Below are positions 27,904 to 35,505 of a stretch of DNA of 64,000 nucleotides, piece after piece. The stretch lies in the NCBI RefSeq assembly GCF_000316665.1, contig NC_019678.1, forward strand, positions 372,001-436,000, written 5' to 3'. The position numbers and the translations under genes are program-made. This stretch comes from Rivularia sp. PCC 7116 (GTDB lineage Bacteria > Cyanobacteriota > Cyanobacteriia > Cyanobacteriales > Nostocaceae). The notes beneath the pieces were generated by a model. It made no database searches, was not told where the DNA came from, and saw only the letters and a program-made list of their open reading frames with translations. How positions within the stretch are numbered: position 1 is the first letter of the stretch; every line of letters starts with the position of its first letter.

Positions 27904-28386
27904 ATGATTGAATTCAAAATTGTCGATAATAACAACGCTATTGCTCAAGTTTCAAAATTAGCTAAAAATATTTGGAACGAACATTATTTACCTATTATTG
28001 GCAACCATCAGGTGTCATACATGCTGGATAAGTTTCAAAGTGAAGATGCTATCGGGCAGCATATAGATGAAGGATATAGATATTACATGATTTTTTATAA
28101 CCAAGTTGAAGCCGGGTATTTTTCGATTTGTGAAAAAGGAGAAAAATTATTTTTAAGTAAATTGTATATTCTTAAATATTTCCGAGGGAAGGGTATTGGT
28201 AAGCAAGCAATCGAATTTATTAAAAGTAATTTGAAGAATCCCGTGATTCAACTGACAGTAAATAAGAATAATTCTGATAGCCTTGCTTTTTATAAAAATA
28301 TTGGCTTTGAGATTGTTGATGATGTAGTTATGGATATTGGAAATGGGTTTGTTATGGATGATTATGTAATGGAAATGGCAAGTTAA
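27904..28386 (+). CDS. GNAT-family N-acetyltransferase
   Basis: This 160-residue protein has the GNAT fold. The acetyl-CoA pyrophosphate loop is in YFRGKGIGKQAIEFI (about 97-111, R-x-x-G-x-G type), and the C-terminal NSDSLAFYKNIGFEIVDD (about 123-140) is the usual motif B. The substrate cannot be told; in this family it may be an amino acid, an antibiotic or a protein N terminus. It is a single gene, convergent with the downstream phosphodiesterase gene across an inverted repeat. Confidence 0.92.
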   Translation: MIEFKIVDNNNAIAQVSKLAKNIWNEHYLPIIGNHQVSYMLDKFQSEDAIGQHIDEGYRYYMIFYNQVEAGYFSICEKGEKLFLSKLYILKYFRGKGIGKQAIEFIKSNLKNPVIQLTVNKNNSDSLAFYKNIGFEIVDDVVMDIGNGFVMDDYVMEMAS

Positions 28387-28417
28387 TCTAACTCACCATT
28401 TCCCCTTGTCTCCCAAA

Positions 28418-28484
28418 GAAACCGGGTTGCTTTTTGGCTTCATAACGACATGCGGAATGTTTTAACGACAATAAACCCGGTTTC
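28418..28484. terminator. Long-loop inverted repeat between convergent genes
   Basis: GAAACCGGGTT (28418-28428) and AACCCGGTTTC (28474-28484) are perfect 11-base arms 45 bases apart. The same word AACCCGGTTTCTT recurs near 63640, so it belongs to a dispersed repeat. Its place between convergent stops fits a two-way terminator, but the loop is long and T-runs are weak. Confidence 0.45.
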
Positions 28485-28506
28485 TGAGACTGCCTCAAAA
28501 TATGAC

Positions 28507-29871
28507 TTAAAACCGATAAGCAAGAAACGGAATCAACATCTCAGCTTGACTCAAACCAGCATGAACTCCTAAATGTGTATGCAAGCGCTCTTCATTTGTT
28601 ATGTGCTGCCGACATATCCAGTCATTATGAGAAATAAGCAGTAAATCGCCAATTCTATCTTCAGCTTCTCTACTCAAAGGTTTACCCGCAAGTCCAAATA
28701 AACCATTATCCACTGCTTCCGATTTGGTGATGGTAAAAAAGTTTTCGCTAAAATTCTGCTTGATATAGTTTAAAACTTCAGCTTGTTTATTGTGTTTGAT
28801 ATGTAAATAACGAACTCGCGATTCACCGGTTATGGGAGCAAATAAATTTTGAGTCAGTTTGGGATGTTTTTCTAACCAAAGAGTATTTTCTAAGTTACTA
28901 TATCTTTGACCGTGGTCTGCTGTAATTAACAAAACCGTATCATTTCTACCGGCTAAAGGTTCTAGCAGTTGTTTCTTAAGAGCAAAATCCAAAGTTGAAA
29001 CTTCCGCTTTATAAGAAGCACTCAAAGGACCGTAACGATGAGAAACTTGATCTATAGTCGGTACGTATACATAAGTAAAACTCTTGTGCTGATCGCTTTT
29101 TGCTAACAAACTTTGGCGCAATTGAGCAAAAGCATCTGAAGGAGTGCGATAACCTTTAAAACTATTACTTCCAGCTTCTGAGCCAGCACTGGTAAATCTG
29201 CTAATACTGGTTTGTTTAAACTGCTCAAAATTGATAATTTCTACATCTATTCCCGCCTTCTCCATACGTAAATATATATTAGGCACCCGAAGCAAAGTTT
29301 CAGGATTAAATATACTGTCTGGAAAAGAACTTCTACCAGGAGCAATCTGGGGACGAAAACCAATAAAATTAACTATAGTGCCGATTTCGCGAAGATAAAG
29401 ATTAGTTCCCATCATTCCGTGTTGGGCGGGAGCGTAACCGGTTGCCGCAGAAGTTAAAGCCGTTACGGTAGTACTAGGGTAAACCGAAGTTGCAGGCATA
29501 AAAAAACTTTGCTGACTATCGCAGGCTTCAGAAATTGCAGGTATATCTTGGGAACTTGCAAGACTTTGTAATTGTTCGTAACCAAACCCATCCAAAATTA
29601 ACAGCACCACATGATTAATCGGTGCTTGATTTTGCCAATCTTTCCAAGCTTGAGAAACTTCAGATGCTCCTAATAATTCTGGATTGAAAGCCACTGAAGC
29701 AGGTGATTCGCTCAAAGTCGGAGCATCCGGAGCCAACCAGTCAATTGCCAAGGAAGCAATATTACTCAAGCCTAATCCGTCGTAGCTGGGTTTTAATACT
29801 TCCTCCCCGAAGAAACCCGGTAGCTTTTGACGAGCAAGTAGTTTTTCTCTGGCTATAGCTGATATTCCCAT
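28507..29871 (-). CDS. Alkaline-phosphatase-superfamily phosphodiesterase/pyrophosphatase
   Basis: This 454-residue protein is of the type I phosphodiesterase/nucleotide pyrophosphatase group. The first metal ligand is Asp94 in LLILDGFGYEQ. The nucleophile Thr is in YPSTTVTALTSAATGY (Thr134 or Thr135). The other metal ligands are in TIDQVSHRYGP and LITADHGQRY. No signal peptide is seen, so it may be cytoplasmic or membrane-associated. It would cleave phosphodiester or pyrophosphate bonds; the substrate is unknown. It is not linked to the PhoD gene at 15 kb. The start at MGISAIAREK has no strong Shine-Dalgarno. Confidence 0.92.
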   Translation of the reverse strand: MGISAIAREKLLARQKLPGFFGEEVLKPSYDGLGLSNIASLAIDWLAPDAPTLSESPASVAFNPELLGASEVSQAWKDWQNQAPINHVVLLILDGFGYEQLQSLASSQDIPAISEACDSQQSFFMPATSVYPSTTVTALTSAATGYAPAQHGMMGTNLYLREIGTIVNFIGFRPQIAPGRSSFPDSIFNPETLLRVPNIYLRMEKAGIDVEIINFEQFKQTSISRFTSAGSEAGSNSFKGYRTPSDAFAQLRQSLLAKSDQHKSFTYVYVPTIDQVSHRYGPLSASYKAEVSTLDFALKKQLLEPLAGRNDTVLLITADHGQRYSNLENTLWLEKHPKLTQNLFAPITGESRVRYLHIKHNKQAEVLNYIKQNFSENFFTITKSEAVDNGLFGLAGKPLSREAEDRIGDLLLISHNDWICRQHITNEERLHTHLGVHAGLSQAEMLIPFLAYRF

Positions 29872-30136
29872 TACCGTTATAGTTTGCGATACGCCGCAAT
29901 TATTCTATCTTCTAGTTTTTCAACTGGTATGGGATATTGTAGTTTTCTTTATAAGTAGTCTTCAATAACTCCTTTTGAGCTTACGAGGTAAAACCAACTT
30001 TATTTTTAACCAGATTAATCCTCCTTACTCTCTTTCTCTGCGCCCTCCGCGCTCTCTGCGGTTTTTTTTAAAGAGTTTATAACCCATCAAAACAAATGAA
30101 AATGGGAAAGAGAAAATTAGGAGTTGAAATTAGCAT

Positions 30137-30523
30137 CTAAATATCTATTTGATGATTTGCTTTTCGCGATGTCGCAATCATAAGGCAAGCTGGTGGCATC
30201 AATAACCAAAAACCTGAAATTGGAATTGCTACAGCACCAATAATTGAAGTTATTAATAAATTCCAACCAACAGACTCTGGTAGTGAAATTTTCTGAGAAT
30301 TTGCCCAAAGACATAGCTGCGCCAAAATCACCAAAAATGCCGTCAGCGTCATAAACCAAAATGCATCTTCGCGAGCAAAATTCGGTGCAAAGGGATTTGG
30401 AGTAATGCTATTAAAAAATCCGCTGTTGATAATTTCTGATAATTGCTCTGCGTAAAGCCATACACCAACAATTACATGAATAATGCTCGTAACTAGCAAC
30501 CAATATCCGCTGAATTTAAGCAT
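30137..30523 (-). CDS. Four-span membrane protein, DUF6463-like
   Basis: This protein of about 128 residues has four membrane segments: FSGYWLLVTSIIHVIVGVWL, FWFMTLTAFLVILAQLCLW, GWNLLITSIIGAVAIPISGF and the short WLLMPPACLMIA. It matches what I recall of the DUF6463 family. I start it at the ATG at 30523, which sits one base after the TAA of the upstream ester-cyclase-like gene; a GTG at 30535 would overlap that gene. The tight spacing implies one operon and coupled translation under the TetR operators upstream. Function is unknown. Confidence 0.8.
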   Translation of the reverse strand: MLKFSGYWLLVTSIIHVIVGVWLYAEQLSEIINSGFFNSITPNPFAPNFAREDAFWFMTLTAFLVILAQLCLWANSQKISLPESVGWNLLITSIIGAVAIPISGFWLLMPPACLMIATSRKANHQIDI

Positions 30524-30524
30524 A

Positions 30525-30962
30525 TTAAACCTCACCTTCAGAAACTAAACCAAGTTGTTTCATAACTTCAAGCAAGTTGCATTCATACCACCACTCGACA
30601 ATCTTGCCTTCAACTATTCGCAGCAAGGTAAAATCATTCGCTTTCACTGGTTTATTTGTTGCTGGAGTACCTAAAAATTCCCCCGAGTTTGTCCCTTGAA
30701 TTGTTGTACGATAAACAACTTTGTCATCTTCAGCAATCACATCTTCAATCTGCTGTTTAATATCGGGAAATCCCTCAAACAAACCCACATTAAATTCTTT
30801 ATTAGCTTCTAATCCCACAATAGGCTCGGCAAAACTGTTGAAGTAATAAACCACATCTTTACTCATTAATTCATCCCAAATGTTTCTCCAGCTTGGATTT
30901 GTACCCCATCCTTCTCTCGCAAAACGCAACGCTGTTATTTTATTTTGCTCTGCTGTACTCAT
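30525..30962 (-). CDS. SnoaL-like / ester cyclase family protein
   Basis: This 145-residue protein has the NTF2-like fold of SnoaL polyketide cyclases. Typical stretches are FNVGLFEGFPDIKQQIEDVIAED (about 58-80), VVYRTTIQGTNSGEFLG and a C-terminal GKIVEWWYECNLLEVMKQLG. The conserved Asp/His positions of true cyclases are not all evident, so it may be a small-molecule binding or isomerase-type protein. It is the first gene of a two-gene unit with the DUF6463-like membrane protein, divergent from a TetR regulator with two palindromes between. This suggests TetR-controlled response to a small hydrophobic molecule. Confidence 0.87.
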   Translation of the reverse strand: MSTAEQNKITALRFAREGWGTNPSWRNIWDELMSKDVVYYFNSFAEPIVGLEANKEFNVGLFEGFPDIKQQIEDVIAEDDKVVYRTTIQGTNSGEFLGTPATNKPVKANDFTLLRIVEGKIVEWWYECNLLEVMKQLGLVSEGEV

Positions 30963-30977
30963 AATTATTTTTATCCA

Positions 30978-30991
30978 ATACGCTACCGTAT
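30978..30991. promoter_or_regulatory. Palindromic operator 1 for the TetR regulator
   Basis: ATACG-CTAC-CGTAT is a perfect 5-base inverted repeat, 16 bases upstream of the minus-strand ester-cyclase start. It is embedded in the longer direct repeat CAATACGCTACCGTATGGT, which recurs at operator 2. Confidence 0.75.
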
Positions 30992-31019
30992 GGTTGTAGA
31001 TTATTGCTAAACTATCTGA

Positions 31020-31601
31020 ATGTCAATACGCCACCGTATGGTAGAAAATAAAGAAAATATAAAGCTGGGAAGGAAAGATTGGATTGAGCAAGGATTAAAA
31101 GTTTTAGGAGAAAGTGGTGTAGAAGCGTTACGAGTTGAACCCCTGGCGAAATTGATGAATGTAACCAAAGGTAGCTTTTATTGGCATTTTAAAAATCGCC
31201 AAGAATTGCTAGACGCACTTTTGCAACAATGGGTGAATAGTCAAACAGAAGGCATTATTCAGCAAGTAGATGAGAAAGATGGTGATGCCGAAACCAAGCT
31301 AATGCATTTATTTGAACTGGCAATTGAGGATGATGGGAAAGTCGAAAATGCCATCCGAGCTTGGGCTACGAACGATGTAAAAGCTGCCAGTATTCTAGAA
31401 TCAGTTGACTTACATCGTTTGGAGTATACGCGAGATTTATTTGTACAAGTTGGATTTACTGGAATTGATGCAATGGTACGTGCCCGAATGGCTTATTATA
31501 CGTTGGTAGTTGGTGAATTTACTGTAGGCACGCGAATGAATCAAAATCAGCGGTTGCTTGAAGCGAGATTGCAGCATACTATTCTTACCCGTCGGAATTG
31601 A
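31020..31601 (+). CDS. TetR/AcrR-family transcriptional regulator
   Basis: This protein of up to 193 residues has an N-terminal helix-turn-helix (about 38-60: RVEPLAKLMNVTKGSFYWHFKN, the classic TetR recognition helix) and a C-terminal all-helical ligand domain. The start is either the ATG at 31020 or, more probably, the ATG at 31038 (MVENKENIKLGRKDW), because the first six codons are part of operator 2. It is divergent from the ester-cyclase/DUF6463 genes, which it most probably represses together with itself through the two ATACG-N4-CGTAT sites. The inducer is unknown. Confidence 0.93.
   Translation: MSIRHRMVENKENIKLGRKDWIEQGLKVLGESGVEALRVEPLAKLMNVTKGSFYWHFKNRQELLDALLQQWVNSQTEGIIQQVDEKDGDAETKLMHLFELAIEDDGKVENAIRAWATNDVKAASILESVDLHRLEYTRDLFVQVGFTGIDAMVRARMAYYTLVVGEFTVGTRMNQNQRLLEARLQHTILTRRN
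31026..31039. promoter_or_regulatory. Palindromic operator 2, overlapping the TetR gene start
   Basis: ATACG-CCAC-CGTAT lies exactly 48 bases after operator 1 and differs from it by one spacer base. It overlaps the first codons of the TetR frame (ATG at 31020) and runs into the alternative ATG at 31038, so self-repression is likely. Confidence 0.75.
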
Positions 31602-31906
31602 TTTTTGAAATTAATAAGTGATTCCTGCCGAAAAACAGGTGATATATCTCTGTTGAACTCTTAGCTCTGCGCCACGCCACTTGCTACAACGGAGAGAACC
31701 TCCGCAACGCAGTGGCTCCTCTGGGCTCTAGAAAGGTTTTTTAATTAATAATCTTCTAAAGGAATAGCAGCTATACCAAAATCGTCTTTGGAGGTAGAAT
31801 TAACTGCGTAGAGTATCCAGAATTCTGTGAGACGCAGCAATACGCCCTGTCTCTAAAACAGTATTGTGTTTTGATTCAAGTTTTATTTGTAAATTATTTA
31901 TAAAAA
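31602..31906. other. Intergenic region with dispersed repeats
   Basis: It holds an element CACGCCACTTGCTACAACGG at about 31674, a relative of which (CACGCCACTTTGCTCAACGG) lies near 50979. The third copy of the GAGACG hairpin is at 31829-31854. No gene was recognised. Confidence 0.55.
31829..31854. repeat. Dispersed GAGACG hairpin repeat, copy 3
   Basis: GAGACGCAGCAATACGCC is followed by CTGTCTCT. It is close to copy 1 at 21983 (both share GCAATACGCCC). Confidence 0.7.
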
Positions 31907-33508
31907 ATGGCAATAGCAATCGATTTTGGCACTAGTAACACCGTCATTGCTCGCTGGAATCCAGTAACTCAGCAGCCAGAAACTTTAAATATTCCAGAAT
32001 TATCTATTCAACAAGGTTTGAATCCACCGTTGATTCCTAGTTTGCTATATGTGGAAGATGCATCAAAAACACAATTTTTAGTTGGGCAACAGGTAAGGAA
32101 TCGCGGTGTTGATATTAAAGGTGACTCGCGTTTTTTTCGCAGTTTTAAACGTGGGATTGGTTCGGATATTCAAGGTTTTTTACCGGAATTAGATGGACGC
32201 AATATTACTTTTGAACAAGTGGGAGAATGGTACTTACAAAAAGTAATTGAACAACTATCATCGGTTGAAGGTGGAATAGATTCTTTAGTATTAACTGTTC
32301 CTGTAGATAGCTTTGAAGCTTATCGTCACTGGCTGGGAAAGGTTTGCGAAGCGCTGCCGGTAGAACAGGTGCGAATGCTCGATGAGCCGACGGCGGCGGC
32401 TTTGGGCTATGGTTTAAGCGAAGAAGATTTGTTATTAGTGGTTGACTTTGGTGGAGGAACTTTAGATTTATCTTTAGTGCGTTTGGATAAAAGCGTGCAG
32501 CAAGCAAGTAGGAAACCATTAGGCTTTTTACTAAAATTTGGTAATAAATCTTTAGCTGAAGACTCCAAACAAAAGGTAAAAACGGCTCGGGTATTAGCAA
32601 AAGCCGGTCAAAATTTGGGTGGTACCGATATTGATAATTGGTTGACGGATTATTTCGCTAAAACTCAAGATTTAACTGTAAGTCCTTTAACAACAAGACT
32701 CGCAGAAAAAGTAAAAATTCAACTTTCAACACAAAATCAAGCCAGCGAAGTTTATTTTAACGACGAGACATTTGAAAGTTATGAATTGGAATTGAACCGC
32801 GATACATTTGAAAATATTTTGCAAGAAAACTCGTTTTTTACAATGCTTGACGAGTCGATGGCACAATTATTGCAGCAAGCACGAAGACAAGGAATAGAAA
32901 TTGCAGATATTAATGCTGTGTTGCTGGTTGGTGGTACCTCGCAAATCCCCGCAGTGCAAACATGGATAAAAAAATATTTTGATTCCGATAAAATTCGCAG
33001 CGAACAAGCTTTTGAAGCCATAGCCCACGGAGCATTACAATTAGCTCAGGGTTTTGAAATCAAAGACTTTCTTTACCATAGTTACGGAATTCGTTACTGG
33101 AATCGCCGTCAAAGTCGTCATAGCTGGCATCCTATCATCAAAGAAGGGCAGCCTTACCCAATGAATAAACCAGTCGAATTATACTTGGGTGCTTCTATGG
33201 AAAATCAGCCCAGCATTGAATTGATTATCGGAGAATTAGGAGCAGAAACCGGGGGAACCGAAGTTTATTTTGATGGCGATCGCCTAATTACTCGTCGTGC
33301 AGAAAGCAGCGAAACCACGGTAAAACCATTGAATGACAGCGATGGTGCCAGAAATATTGCTCAACTAAGCCCAGCAGGATTTCCCGGCAGCGATAGAGTG
33401 AAAGTGTTTTTAGAAGTTGATGACAAAAGATTTTTAAGAATTACCGTTGAAGATTTATTAACCAATGAAACTGTTTTAGAAAATCAAATTGTGGCGCAGT
33501 TGAGTTAA
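31907..33508 (+). CDS. Hsp70-family ATPase, short form
   Basis: This 533-residue Hsp70-like protein has the actin-type ATPase motifs: phosphate-1 IDFGTSNTVIARW (5-17), DEPTAAALGYG (about 160), phosphate-2 VVDFGGGTLDLSLVRL (about 178-193) and the adenosine motif VLLVGGTSQIPAVQ (about 340). The C-terminal part (about 390-533) is shorter than the peptide-binding domain of DnaK and has no EEVD-type tail. It is therefore a non-canonical cyanobacterial Hsp70, not dnaK. No dnaJ or grpE is adjacent. Its 3' end is overlapped by 33 bases of the opposite-strand SMI1-like frame. The client is unknown. Confidence 0.93.
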   Translation: MAIAIDFGTSNTVIARWNPVTQQPETLNIPELSIQQGLNPPLIPSLLYVEDASKTQFLVGQQVRNRGVDIKGDSRFFRSFKRGIGSDIQGFLPELDGRNITFEQVGEWYLQKVIEQLSSVEGGIDSLVLTVPVDSFEAYRHWLGKVCEALPVEQVRMLDEPTAAALGYGLSEEDLLLVVDFGGGTLDLSLVRLDKSVQQASRKPLGFLLKFGNKSLAEDSKQKVKTARVLAKAGQNLGGTDIDNWLTDYFAKTQDLTVSPLTTRLAEKVKIQLSTQNQASEVYFNDETFESYELELNRDTFENILQENSFFTMLDESMAQLLQQARRQGIEIADINAVLLVGGTSQIPAVQTWIKKYFDSDKIRSEQAFEAIAHGALQLAQGFEIKDFLYHSYGIRYWNRRQSRHSWHPIIKEGQPYPMNKPVELYLGASMENQPSIELIIGELGAETGGTEVYFDGDRLITRRAESSETTVKPLNDSDGARNIAQLSPAGFPGSDRVKVFLEVDDKRFLRITVEDLLTNETVLENQIVAQLS

Positions 33509-34039
33509 TTTGATTTGGGGATTGGGAATTGGGAATTGGTAATGGGTAATTGGTAATTGGGAATAGTTTGTAGGGTGTGTGACGCTATGAAAAAAGTATC
33601 TATGTTCTGTTTCTCGAAGTTCTGAAACATAAACAATTGGAGAAGGTGTTTTTTCTTGCCAATCACCAACTATACAAAGAAACGTTTTATCCGTTCCAAA
33701 AGTAGGAAATAACGGTTTACCGATATAATTAGCGGCACATTCTTCAAATTCTTCATCTATAAAATCAGGAAATAACTGCATAGCGTATTCTAAGGTATTA
33801 AGACCCATTCCATCATCTGCACCAAATATATCTTCGTAAATTGTTGGAGTGATTAAATCATTACCCCTTGACCATTGATAAAGTTCGTAAAATTCATCTG
33901 GTAAACTAAAGGGTAAATATTGAATTTTTGATTCTATTTCTGCAACATTTAATCCTGGTGTAATATTTTCAGCAGCTTGAGGACAATTTTTTTCTAACCA
34001 AGTTTTAATTTGATTGAGGGAATTTGTTAATAAAGACAT
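33476..34039 (-). CDS. SMI1/KNR4-like protein with repeat-derived C terminus
   Basis: This 187-residue protein has the SMI1/KNR4 (SUKH) fold features: LPFSLPDEFYELYQWSRGND (about 42-61), then IFGADDGMGLN, and PLFPTFGTDKTFLCIVGDW (about 108-126). SUKH proteins include many immunity proteins of polymorphic toxins, but no toxin gene is nearby. After about residue 150 the frame enters a GTAGGGTGTGT repeat and an AATTGGG/AATTACC heptamer array (33513-33564). It ends only inside the Hsp70 gene on the other strand. The last 30-35 residues are thus probably not ancestral: the original 3' end was lost and replaced by repeat DNA. Confidence 0.78.
   Translation of the reverse strand: MSLLTNSLNQIKTWLEKNCPQAAENITPGLNVAEIESKIQYLPFSLPDEFYELYQWSRGNDLITPTIYEDIFGADDGMGLNTLEYAMQLFPDFIDEEFEECAANYIGKPLFPTFGTDKTFLCIVGDWQEKTPSPIVYVSELRETEHRYFFHSVTHPTNYSQLPITHYQFPIPNPQIKLTQLRHNLIF
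33513..33566. repeat. Heptamer array (GGGAATT / GGTAATT) between Hsp70 and SMI1 genes
   Basis: About seven 7-base words of the type GGGAATT and GGTAATT start five bases after the Hsp70 stop. They are followed by GTTTGTAGGGTGTGT, the end of another dispersed repeat. The SMI1-like frame is translated through the whole array. Confidence 0.85.
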
Positions 34040-34092
34040 ATAAATTGCTTTGAGAAGACATAATTAGCAATTTTAATATAGCAATTAAAATA

Positions 34093-34153
34093 ACCTCACC
34101 CTGTCCTAACGGACATCCCTCTCCTTGTCAAGGAGAGGGAGAAGGGTAACTTT
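34093..34153. repeat. CTCTCC hairpin repeat next to the cysA tandem units
   Basis: ACCTCACCCTGTCC...GGACATCCCTCTCCTTGTCAAGGAGAGGG matches the element at 27688-27749. It directly precedes two 77-base tandem units that contain the same hairpin. Confidence 0.75.
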
Positions 34154-34307
34154 AAATCAAATCATAAAGTAGAAAATATTTCGCATTTTCATCCCTCTCC
34201 TTAATAAGGAGAGGGAACGAGGGTGAGGTTAAATCAAATCATAAAGTGGAAAATATTTCGCATTTTCATCCCTCTCCTTAATAAGGAGAGGGAACGAGGG
34301 TGAGGTT
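34154..34307. repeat. Two 77-bp tandem units carrying copies of the cysA 3' end
   Basis: Units 34154-34230 and 34231-34307 are 77 bases each and differ by one base (A/G at unit position 18). Each starts with AAATCAAATCATAAAGT. This aligns at about 80% over 38 bases with the true end of cysA (from 34308, AAATCGAATAATAAAGCGG). Each then carries the CCCTCTCC-TTAATAA-GGAGAGGG hairpin. The unit therefore is cysA tail plus hairpin, duplicated downstream of the gene. Confidence 0.9.
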
Positions 34308-35328
34308 AAATCGAATAATAAAGCGGAAAAGATTTAGCATCTTTAGGCTTCACATAAACCCGTTGCTGCGGCTCCAAATTCAATTCATCAAATCTATCTC
34401 TCGTTAAATGTGCCGTTACAACTTGTCCGTCATCCAAGGTTAATTCTGCTTGAATTTCCCAACCCAAATGTATTAATCTACTCACCCTAGCGGGAACTGT
34501 TGTACCGTTTGGTGAAGTCTCAACAATTACATCCTGGGGACGTAAAAACATTTCCGTCTGTGGGGAATCAAATCCGTTTCTCTGAAATATTCCCGAGGTA
34601 CTTGGTAAAACGTTCACAGGGCCAATAAAACTCATTACAAACGCTGTAGCGGGATGGTCGTAAATTTCTGCTGGCGTACCAATTTGTTCGACTTGCCCTT
34701 TATTCATCACCACGATTTCGTCGGATACTTCCATTGCTTCCTCTTGGTCGTGGGTGACGAATACTGTGGTAACGTGGACTTCATCGTGCAATCTTCGCAA
34801 CCAAGCGCGTAAATCTTTACGGACTCTGGCATCAAGCGCCCCAAAAGGTTCATCTAAAAGCAATACTTTTGGTTCTACCGCTAAAGCTCTGGCTAATGCA
34901 ACTCTCTGCCTTTGTCCACCGGAAAGCTGCGACGGATATCTGTCTCCTAGTCCGCTTAATTGCACTAAATCTAATAATTCATTCACCCTAGTCTTGATTT
35001 TCGCTTTTGAAGCTTTACGAATTTCTAAGCCAAAGGCAATATTTTTCCGTACTGTCATATGCTTGAAAAGAGCATAATGTTGAAACACAAAACCAATGTT
35101 TCGCTCTTGTACGCTTTGGTATGTAGCATCCTTGCCAGTTAACCAAATTTTTCCGCTGTCAGGCATTTCCAAACCCGCAATTAGTCGTAGCAGAGTAGAC
35201 TTCCCCGAACCAGAAGGTCCCAATAAAGCCACCAGCGAACCGCTTTTAATTTCCAAGTTGACGTTATCAACAGCTTTAAAACTGCCAAATTGCTTGCACG
35301 CGTTTTCAACTACTATGCCCACTGTCAA
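34306..35328 (-). CDS. cysA: Sulfate/thiosulfate ABC transporter ATP-binding protein
   Basis: This 340-residue ATPase matches CysA of sulfate/thiosulfate uptake. Walker [10 protein letters not shown] is at 37-45, the Q-loop is near Gln83, the signature LSGGQ is at 135-139, Walker B LLLDEP is at 156-161 and the switch His is 193. The C-terminal 110 residues form the TOBE-like regulatory domain ([30 protein letters not shown]) typical of CysA and related importers. The permease genes cysT/cysW and the sulfate-binding protein are not adjacent, so the transporter is split in this genome or this is an extra copy. The 3' end has been tandemly copied downstream together with a hairpin repeat. Confidence 0.93.
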   Translation of the reverse strand: MTVGIVVENACKQFGSFKAVDNVNLEIKSGSLVALLGPSGSGKSTLLRLIAGLEMPDSGKIWLTGKDATYQSVQERNIGFVFQHYALFKHMTVRKNIAFGLEIRKASKAKIKTRVNELLDLVQLSGLGDRYPSQLSGGQRQRVALARALAVEPKVLLLDEPFGALDARVRKDLRAWLRRLHDEVHVTTVFVTHDQEEAMEVSDEIVVMNKGQVEQIGTPAEIYDHPATAFVMSFIGPVNVLPSTSGIFQRNGFDSPQTEMFLRPQDVIVETSPNGTTVPARVSRLIHLGWEIQAELTLDDGQVVTAHLTRDRFDELNLEPQQRVYVKPKDAKSFPLYYSI

Positions 35329-35456
35329 AGAATCCTCTGCAACTAATCTACGGTTTGTTGGTAGAGATACCGTGTTTTATATATATCATAGATAGCGATA
35401 GACTGATACATCTGTTGAATTCTATATTTTGGATTATTGAAATATCATAATCATGA

Positions 35457-35477
35457 GAAAACCGCCATAAAGGCGGC
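35457..35477 (-). terminator. Terminator after the CARDB-domain gene
   Basis: Read on the minus strand, CCGCC and GGCGG pair around TTTAT and are followed by TTTTC. It lies about 30 bases after the stop at 35506. Confidence 0.75.
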
Positions 35478-35505
35478 ATTGCTAACGTTGAGTTTCAGAT
35501 ATTGA

